Origin: an uncultured Muribaculaceae bacterium
GTDB taxonomy: Bacteria > Bacteroidota > Bacteroidia > Bacteroidales > Muribaculaceae
Assembly (NCBI GenBank): GCA_910579605.1
Contig: CAJTUG010000005.1
Span: forward strand, 23,733-87,732
DNA length: 64,000 nt
Reading direction: 5' to 3'
Shown: piece by piece, positions 56,880-64,000 of the stretch
Numbering within the stretch: the stretch's first letter is position 1
Layout: each line of letters opens with the position of its first letter
The notes under the pieces: model-generated
What the model saw: only the letters and a program-made list of their open reading frames with translations
Told to the model about the DNA's origin: nothing
Databases searched by the model: none
Made by a program: the position numbers and the translations under genes

Positions 56880-57564
56880 TTTGCAATATTAAACTTTCGG
56901 CCAAAGTCCAATCGGCCATTGTATCTAAATCAAGACTTCTCCGCCGTGGCATTTCCGACGGCCGACGCACAGGGAAAGCTCCCATAGGCATTTCTCTGAG
57001 AGATTCAGGTCGTATCACATAAACTGCCCCATTATACTCCCAAACCTTGGGCACATCTTGCCGCCGCGTGTACATCCCGTCACCTTTGCAAACATGAAGA
57101 AGCCCTCGGGAATCTGTCTCGAAAACATTGTAATACGGATTTTGCGGACACTCGCAAACACTCACCACCATATCAGTGTCATCGCAGTAGAGACTCATAG
57201 CCGCTACTACATCACTCACTTTGCGGAAAGGAGACGTAGGCTGCAACAGGACAACACAATCATAATCTATCCCCCGGCCCTCAGCCCAATCCATCGCATC
57301 AAGCATCACTTCTCTACTACCTACAGTGTCGCCTCCAAGCTCGGCTGGCCGCATGTACTCAACATCAACACCAAGGGATTTAACGACATCGGCAATCTCA
57401 ATAGAATCAGTAGAAAGCAATACATAACCTCCGAATTTTTTCTGCAGCTCAATTGCAACATCTACAGTATACGCCACCAAAGGCCTTCCGCCTAATAACT
57501 TTATGTTTTTGCCCGGAATGCCTTTACTGCCGCCTCTGGCAGGGATTATAATGAGTGGTTTCAT
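56869..57564 (-). CDS. CMP-nonulosonate (acylneuraminate/legionaminate) cytidylyltransferase
   Basis: Activates a nine-carbon acidic sugar with CTP. The 231-residue product has the N-terminal IIPARGGSKGIPGKNIK, LLSTDSIEIADV, LLQPTSPFR and a C-terminal Asp-rich RRRSLDLDTMADW, all typical of NeuA/LegF/PtmB. Given the PtmE-like and 2-epimerase neighbours, CMP-legionaminate is favoured over CMP-Neu5Ac (inference). Overlaps the 2-epimerase stop by 4 bp. Confidence 0.88.
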   Translation of the reverse strand: MKPLIIIPARGGSKGIPGKNIKLLGGRPLVAYTVDVAIELQKKFGGYVLLSTDSIEIADVVKSLGVDVEYMRPAELGGDTVGSREVMLDAMDWAEGRGIDYDCVVLLQPTSPFRKVSDVVAAMSLYCDDTDMVVSVCECPQNPYYNVFETDSRGLLHVCKGDGMYTRRQDVPKVWEYNGAVYVIRPESLREMPMGAFPVRRPSEMPRRRSLDLDTMADWTLAESLILQNEH

Positions 57565-58733
57565 AAACGTATATCTCTGAATTTTTTAGGTGACAGTGGC
57601 AATTTGCCTAAAAAACCTTTTATTGCCGCAAGCATAATAGCCGGTGTATCTGGCTTGAAATAAGGATTGTGACATTGCGCAGCAATCTGGCGGAATTCAG
57701 ATGTCCCTGCCTTTGCTATAGCCGCTGAAATCTCTTCTACACTATCACCACAATGTATAACCGACTCAGCAGCCATACGGCCTCGTTGACGAATACCTAT
57801 ATCTACGGTAGGAATACCACACGACGGCACCTCTACAATACCGCTCGATGAATTACCAACCACCATGCAAGCAACTCTCAACATAGACAGATACCTACTC
57901 ATACCCAACGAAGGAATCAAACACACCCTTCCGCTGTTCTCCTCTGCATAATGTTCAAGCAGTGGGATTAGAGACTCGCCTCCGGCATCATTATTCGGAT
58001 AAGTGATAACCAATTGCAAATCCGGGAATCTGTCTAAAGCTAATAAGAGTGCTTTCACTCGCTCAGCCGGAGTAGCGCCTATATCATTTGTGGCCGGATG
58101 ATATGTTACTACGGCAACTCTATGCCCTTTTAGCCGTATACACAAAGATTTTTCCAAATCATCAATGCCAATAGGCTCTACATTCATGGCGTTATAAACA
58201 CCTATAGCTCCTGTATTAACCACCATCTCGGGATCTTCGCCGAGCTGTATAACACGGTTACGGTATTCTTCAGTCGCTGTAAGATGGAGAGACGACAGTT
58301 TAGTAATCGCATGTCTTATTGAATCGTCAACTGCACCTTCCGAAATCTCACCTCCTGCAATATGTACAATAGGGATAGACATAACGGCAGCAGCAGAAGC
58401 CACACCGAGCATTTCGTATCTGTCACCTAAAATTATCACAACATCAGGGCGCAACCGCGTAAAAGTTTTTGCCATACCATCAAGGCAACAAGCCATGGCT
58501 CGGACACGAGACTCTCCGTCATCGCCGACCACATCCATATGCACCTTCGCATCAACAGTGAAACCTGCGGCCTCTATCTCATCTACCGTATGGCCGAATC
58601 GTGGCATAAGATGCATGTTAGTTGCAACGATACTCAACTCAACATCAGCATCATTTCGCAACAAAAGCGCCAGAGGCTGAAGCAAACCCCAGTCGGCTCT
58701 GGTACTCGTAACAACACACACTCTCTTTGCCAT
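57561..58733 (-). CDS. Hydrolysing UDP/GDP-N-acetylhexosamine 2-epimerase (NeuC/LegG type)
   Basis: Converts a nucleotide-activated GlcNAc derivative to the free ManNAc-type sugar, the step before nonulosonate synthase. The frame starts with a TTG at 58745; ATG 58733 (MAKRVCVVTSTRADWGLLQP) is standard. The 390-residue product has DVVIILGDRYEMLG, IVHIAGGEISEGAVDDSIRH and VGNSSSGIVEVPSCGIPTV, all family signatures. First of three overlapping sugar genes; the synthase gene (neuB/legI) is not here. Confidence 0.9.
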   Translation of the reverse strand: MAKRVCVVTSTRADWGLLQPLALLLRNDADVELSIVATNMHLMPRFGHTVDEIEAAGFTVDAKVHMDVVGDDGESRVRAMACCLDGMAKTFTRLRPDVVIILGDRYEMLGVASAAAVMSIPIVHIAGGEISEGAVDDSIRHAITKLSSLHLTATEEYRNRVIQLGEDPEMVVNTGAIGVYNAMNVEPIGIDDLEKSLCIRLKGHRVAVVTYHPATNDIGATPAERVKALLLALDRFPDLQLVITYPNNDAGGESLIPLLEHYAEENSGRVCLIPSLGMSRYLSMLRVACMVVGNSSSGIVEVPSCGIPTVDIGIRQRGRMAAESVIHCGDSVEEISAAIAKAGTSEFRQIAAQCHNPYFKPDTPAIMLAAIKGFLGKLPLSPKKFRDIRL

Positions 58734-58748
58734 ATTTGCCTGCAATTA

Positions 58749-59051
58749 TTAGCAAGAATAATCAACACAAGCGCGATGCGCTATCAGCGGTTTGATAATT
58801 TTCACGCAGTCAAGATGATCCGGATGCACGGCATAGGTACTCACAGAGTCCATATTGTCGAGAACAGCAGTGAGAACCAACGTCCAATTCCCGGCATTTC
58901 CAGAAGCCTCTATACCAACCTCTGCACTCTGCAAACCCGGAATTTTACCTGGTAGTGCCTCTATGGCGGCCTTGAAATCGGCTGCAGCTTTTGCCACTAC
59001 AGCATTGTCGCCATCAAGTTTAAACATTACTATATGCTTTACCTTTGCCAT
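58749..59051 (-). CDS. Dabb family (stress-responsive A/B barrel) protein
   Basis: A 100-residue protein with a dimeric ferredoxin-like fold. VKHIVMFKLDG at the N-terminus and MDSVSTYAVHPDHLDCVKII are the Dabb pattern with its conserved His. Members range from stress proteins to cyclases; no specific function can be assigned. Sits between the ABC-F gene (32 bp upstream) and the sugar module (15 bp downstream). Confidence 0.88.
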   Translation of the reverse strand: MAKVKHIVMFKLDGDNAVVAKAAADFKAAIEALPGKIPGLQSAEVGIEASGNAGNWTLVLTAVLDNMDSVSTYAVHPDHLDCVKIIKPLIAHRACVDYSC

Positions 59052-59083
59052 ATCTTTATAGTTTTATAGTCGTATATTTATAA

Positions 59084-60697
<1,614 letters not shown>

Positions 60698-60722
60698 TTA
60701 TACTTACCTATTGGAAATGAGA

Positions 60723-62039
60723 TTATTCGTTAAAAAGATGAGCAGAGAGGGCTTCAAGTGCTCGAACCTTGTCGGCAGAGCTTACAAGCATGGATATATT
60801 ATAATTTGAACCACCATAGCTTATCATGCGCACCGGAATATCCTTAAGAGCTGAAATGGCTTTAGCTTCAAATCCGCAATTGTGCCATTCCAAATCGCCT
60901 ACAACACAAAGGATAACCATATCACGGTCTACCGTAACGGTCCCGAAATGTTTCAGATCGTCTACAATGGCAGCCAGACGGGAATCGTCGTCAATAGTAA
61001 CTGTTACACCAACCTCGCTGGTTGCTATCATGTCAATACTGGTGCGGTGATTCTCAAAAGTCTCGAAAACTTTATGCAAGAAACCATACGCCAAAAGCAT
61101 ACGCCCCGACTTTATTTTTATAGCAGTTATATTGTCTTTAGCTGCAACAGCTTTTATCTTGCCGTCAGACTCCGAGTTGCATATAAGAGTGCCGGGAGCT
61201 TCCGGCTCAAGCGTATTAAGCAATCTCACAGGTATGTTATGGAGCTTTGCCGGCAACACACATGCCGGATGTAATATCTTAGCTCCAAAATAAGCAAGCT
61301 CGGCAGCCTCTTCAAAATGAAGACGATGCACCGGCCGGGTCCCTTCCACAAAACGAGGATCATTGTTGTGCATACCGTCTATATCAGTCCAAATCTGTAT
61401 TTCCTCAGCATTCAGAACTGCTCCAATTATAGATGCGGTATAATCGCTCCCTCCTCTCTTCAGATTATCTATACCACCGGTATAGTTACGGCAAATATAT
61501 CCCTGAGTAATAAATAATTGAATATCATGCTCCTTATCTATCATCCTACGGAGGCGCTTTGAAATATGAGCCATATCAGGCTCGCTGTTTTCCAAAGTTC
61601 GCATATAATCCAACGAAGGCAAAACTACAGACTTTATACCTTGTTCGCCAAGATATGCCTGCATCAAAGCTGTCGACATGAGTTCGCCCTGTGCAAGAAT
61701 TTCTTTTTCGGATGCTTCGGAAAACGGTTCTTCAAAATACGAACGCACAACAGAAAAACTATGATCTATAGCTTGCATGGCTTCCTCCCGCCACAATTCC
61801 TCGGTCAACAATTCTTCTACAACTTTGGAATACTTGGATACCAGCCCATTCAAAGTTTCCTGTGCTCCGGGCACATTACCTTTATACAGATACTCCGAAA
61901 TCTCAACCAATGCATTTGTGGTGCCGGCCATAGCTGAGAGAACAACGACTTTACGGCCTGGCTTGGTTATAAGCCCGGCCACATGCTTAATACGCCGGGG
62001 ATTCCCTACCGACGTACCGCCAAATTTCAATACCTTCAT
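60723..62039 (-). CDS. lysC: Aspartate kinase
   Basis: First enzyme of the aspartate family (Lys, Met, Thr, DAP). The 438-residue monofunctional form begins MKVLKFGGTSVGNPRRI, contains GGSDYTASIIGAVLNAEEIQ and WTDIDGMHNNDPR, and ends with two ACT domains (about 300-438) for feedback control. No homoserine dehydrogenase is fused. First gene of the long minus-strand run. Confidence 0.96.
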   Translation of the reverse strand: MKVLKFGGTSVGNPRRIKHVAGLITKPGRKVVVLSAMAGTTNALVEISEYLYKGNVPGAQETLNGLVSKYSKVVEELLTEELWREEAMQAIDHSFSVVRSYFEEPFSEASEKEILAQGELMSTALMQAYLGEQGIKSVVLPSLDYMRTLENSEPDMAHISKRLRRMIDKEHDIQLFITQGYICRNYTGGIDNLKRGGSDYTASIIGAVLNAEEIQIWTDIDGMHNNDPRFVEGTRPVHRLHFEEAAELAYFGAKILHPACVLPAKLHNIPVRLLNTLEPEAPGTLICNSESDGKIKAVAAKDNITAIKIKSGRMLLAYGFLHKVFETFENHRTSIDMIATSEVGVTVTIDDDSRLAAIVDDLKHFGTVTVDRDMVILCVVGDLEWHNCGFEAKAISALKDIPVRMISYGGSNYNISMLVSSADKVRALEALSAHLFNE

Positions 62040-62065
62040 CTATCCTTTTGATTTCTTTCAATTTG

Positions 62066-62073
62066 CAAAGATA
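62066..62073 (-). promoter_or_regulatory. -7 element for lysC
   Basis: The minus strand reads TATCTTTG, 26 bp before ATG 62039. Upstream are several ttgc/gcaa half-sites (gcaaatatgcgcaat, gccaaatattgcg) that might be an operator; no exact TTTG at 19-20 bp. Confidence 0.5.
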
Positions 62074-62238
62074 CGCAATATTTGGCAATTTCGGCGGCAG
62101 ATTGCGCATATTTGCAATTTTTTCGTCTACATGCATAAAAGAAACTATATTGGGCAAACATTAAACAAGACCGAGACGTTTATATCTTGAGAATATTTGT
62201 GACAGATGCTATGGCAATAAAACTTTTTTCTCTGCATC

Positions 62239-62270
62239 CTTGCAGATTACGAATTATTTAGCTAACTTTG
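62239..62270 (+). promoter_or_regulatory. Promoter of the RluB-type gene
   Basis: CTTG at 62239-62242 (TTG core), a 20-bp spacer and TAACTTTG at 62263-62270. Predicted start near 62277, about 190 nt before ATG 62469. The 62040-62468 gap holds this and the lysC promoter; nothing else was recognised beyond a small gggca/tgccc hairpin in the leader. Confidence 0.65.
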
Positions 62271-62468
62271 CCCCAACAAAAAGATTGCATTTTCATCACG
62301 ATTTTTCTCAAATATAATCCACAATAGATTTTTAATTTATTTATTTTCAATAATATAAAACATACCTAAACATATCTGGGCACTAATCTGCCCTATGTAA
62401 TTGCCGCGAGGCATAATAATCTACTCTAATTTTTTCCGTAACAACTCATTTGCACTACTAAGACTGTC

Positions 62469-63908
62469 ATGGACTCTAATTCAAGCGAAAAAAAAACCAA
62501 GCGCCCACGCATTGGCCAACCATTCCATGCAAGCGACGACGCTAACGAAAGCCGTCCCCGTTTCGACAAAAACCAATTTACAACCCCGGAGGCTGACGAC
62601 GTTGACGGTTTCCGCCAAAAACGTCCCTATCAACCGCGAAACAACGGATACCAGCAACGTCCTAACGGTTACAACAACTACCGTCAAAACAATTACAACA
62701 ACCGTCCTTACCAACAGCGTCCGCAGACCTTCAACGCCGATCCCGAACATCCGCAAGTAGAAGGAGCAGAAAGCGAAAACCAAAATTTCGTGCCGCGACA
62801 GAGGACAAACAACTACAACAACAGGCCAAACAACTACAACCGTCCTAATGGCGGGTACAACAATAATCGCCCTAACAACAACTACAACAATCGTCAAGGA
62901 GGATACAATAACCGACAGGGAGGCTACAACAATCGTCCTAACGGAGGGTACAACAACAATCGTCCCAATGGAGGGTACAACAACAACCGCCCAAACAACT
63001 ACGGAAACCGCCCCGGTGGATACAACAACCGCCCAAACAACTATGGGAACCGTCCAGGCGGATACAACAATCGCCAAAACGGATACAATCGTAACCAGCA
63101 AAACCAGAACGCCGCATTCCCCGGACGAGGAAAAAGCTTCACCCCAAGGCCTAAGCGAGTGGAATACGAAATGCCTATTCCCGATCCTAACGAAACAATC
63201 CGCTTAAACAAGTACATGGCAAATGCAGGTATATGCTCGCGCCGTGAAGCTGACGAATTCATCCAGCAAGGTTTGGTAAAAGTCAATGGACAGACTGTTA
63301 CCGAATTGGGAACAAAAATCACTCACTCCGATGTCGTAGAATACGATGAAAAAGTGGTTACCCTACAGAGCAAATGCTATATATTGCTCAACAAACCAAA
63401 AGATTGCGTAACTACAAGCGATGATCCCAACGGGCGAATTACCGTAATGGACCTCGTTAAAGGCGCTTGTCCCGAACGCATATATCCGGTTGGTCGTCTG
63501 GACCGCAACACCACTGGCGTCCTACTCCTCACAAACGATGGTGATCTTGCATCCAAACTCACCCATCCCAAATACGTAAAGAAAAAAATATATCACGTAT
63601 GGTGCGACCGAGACATATCCGAAGACGATATGCAGCGCATCGCCGACGGCATTGAACTTGAAGACGGCCCAATACACGCCGATGCTATCAGCTACGCCAC
63701 AGAAACCGACCGCAATCAAGCCGGTATAGAAATCCACTCTGGCCGCAACCGTATTGTTCGCCGCATCTTTGAATCTCTCGGTTACCACGTAACCAAACTC
63801 GACCGTGTATATTTCGCAGGATTAACAAAGAAAAACTTGCCTCGCGGACGTTGGCGTTACCTCACCCAAGAAGAAGTAAACTACCTCAAAATGGGTTCTT
63901 TCGAATAA
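62469..63908 (+). CDS. RluB-type 23S rRNA pseudouridine synthase with disordered repeat N-terminus
   Basis: A 479-residue protein. Residues about 1-230 are low complexity, rich in Asn, Gly, Arg and Tyr with repeated YNNRPN / GGYNNNRPN units. Then an S4 RNA-binding domain (RLNKYMANAGICSRREADEF) and an RsuA/RluB-type catalytic domain with the active Asp in VGRLDRNTTGVLLLTNDGDL (Asp about 345), and SGRNRIVRRIFESLGY. It probably modifies 23S rRNA near the peptidyl-transferase centre (helix 90-type target), by analogy with RluB. Arg/Tyr/Asn-rich tails may bind RNA or drive condensation (inference). A single-gene transcript with its own promoter and terminator. Confidence 0.92.
   Translation: MDSNSSEKKTKRPRIGQPFHASDDANESRPRFDKNQFTTPEADDVDGFRQKRPYQPRNNGYQQRPNGYNNYRQNNYNNRPYQQRPQTFNADPEHPQVEGAESENQNFVPRQRTNNYNNRPNNYNRPNGGYNNNRPNNNYNNRQGGYNNRQGGYNNRPNGGYNNNRPNGGYNNNRPNNYGNRPGGYNNRPNNYGNRPGGYNNRQNGYNRNQQNQNAAFPGRGKSFTPRPKRVEYEMPIPDPNETIRLNKYMANAGICSRREADEFIQQGLVKVNGQTVTELGTKITHSDVVEYDEKVVTLQSKCYILLNKPKDCVTTSDDPNGRITVMDLVKGACPERIYPVGRLDRNTTGVLLLTNDGDLASKLTHPKYVKKKIYHVWCDRDISEDDMQRIADGIELEDGPIHADAISYATETDRNQAGIEIHSGRNRIVRRIFESLGYHVTKLDRVYFAGLTKKNLPRGRWRYLTQEEVNYLKMGSFE
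62811..63101 (+). repeat. In-frame degenerate repeats in the RluB-type gene
   Basis: About 290 bp of imperfect tandem units around ggntacaacaancgnccnaa encode (G)GYNNRPN-like blocks. Unit sizes vary (18-30 bp) and synonymous changes are many, so the repeats are old and probably kept for the amino-acid pattern; length changes by slippage are still possible. Confidence 0.85.
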
Positions 63909-63928
63909 TCCCAACTATCATGAAATAA

Positions 63929-63968
63929 AAAACACAGGCTGCACCCACTTGGATACAGCCTGTGTTTT
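63929..63968 (+). terminator. Terminator of the RluB-type gene
   Basis: A perfect 13-bp stem (aaaacacaggctg / complement) with a 14-nt loop and a T run, 20 bp after the stop. Intrinsic terminator. Confidence 0.92.
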
Positions 63969-64000
63969 TTACTTGAAATTATTTCATTTCACATACACCG

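Noticed and set aside
62481..63101. A 206-codon Val/Ile-rich frame opposite the RluB repeat region
   Set aside because: An artefact of the repetitive Asn/Arg/Tyr codons read backwards.

Overview
The window looks like one contiguous stretch of chromosome from a Bacteroidales bacterium, probably a gut-associated lineage such as Muribaculaceae (the family is inferred). The supporting evidence is Bacteroidetes-type promoters (TTTG, about 20 bp, TAnnTTTG), A-rich leaders without clear Shine-Dalgarno sites, and families typical of the phylum: DUF4295 behind rpmB-rpmG, SprA, GldB-like, DUF6377, DUF3575/DUF5119/fimbrillin and DUF2027-Smr. I see no phage, IS element, CRISPR array, rRNA or tRNA.

1-15.4 kb (+): the end of a respiratory complex I operon (nuoD', nuoH, nuoI-nuoN) with a complete F1Fo ATP synthase operon (atpD-C-B-E-F-H-A-G) lying between nuoH and nuoI. 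Gaps are short, there is no internal terminator, and a hairpin follows nuoN. The proton pump and the proton-driven ATP synthase thus appear to form one transcription unit.

15.4-32.2 kb is mostly minus strand. It holds an M23 peptidase, MerR regulator and DUF6377 membrane-tethered HTH protein, divergent from alaS; a QueA-type enzyme; a FadL-like porin and a low-complexity secreted protein; a DUF2027-Smr/EFR1 pair; a VWA protein; and a TatD, polyprenyl synthase, HAD, NadC operon.

32.3-42.1 kb: plus-strand rlmH, ABC-F, TonB receptor and SGNH hydrolase, meeting a minus-strand GldB-like lipoprotein. Then come a cell-wall amidase with an MCE (MlaD) protein, a hairpin-rich non-coding stretch of about 350 bp, and the ribosomal rpmB-rpmG-DUF4295 operon.

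42.1-62.0 kb is one long minus-strand run. In transcription order: lysC, a YbiT-like ABC-F with a decayed second ATPase domain, a Dabb protein, three nonulosonate (legionaminic/sialic acid type) sugar genes, obgE, prmC, recX, the giant type IX secretion translocon gene sprA, a 7alpha-hydroxysteroid-dehydrogenase-like SDR, and a fimbrillin-type operon. The window closes with a plus-strand RluB-type pseudouridine synthase carrying a long disordered Asn/Gly/Arg/Tyr repeat N-terminus.

The points most worth a second look are the atp operon nested inside nuo, the structured non-coding region at 40.85-41.17 kb, the 7alpha-HSDH-like enzyme, the incomplete nonulosonate module and the ABC-F with a dead second ATP site.
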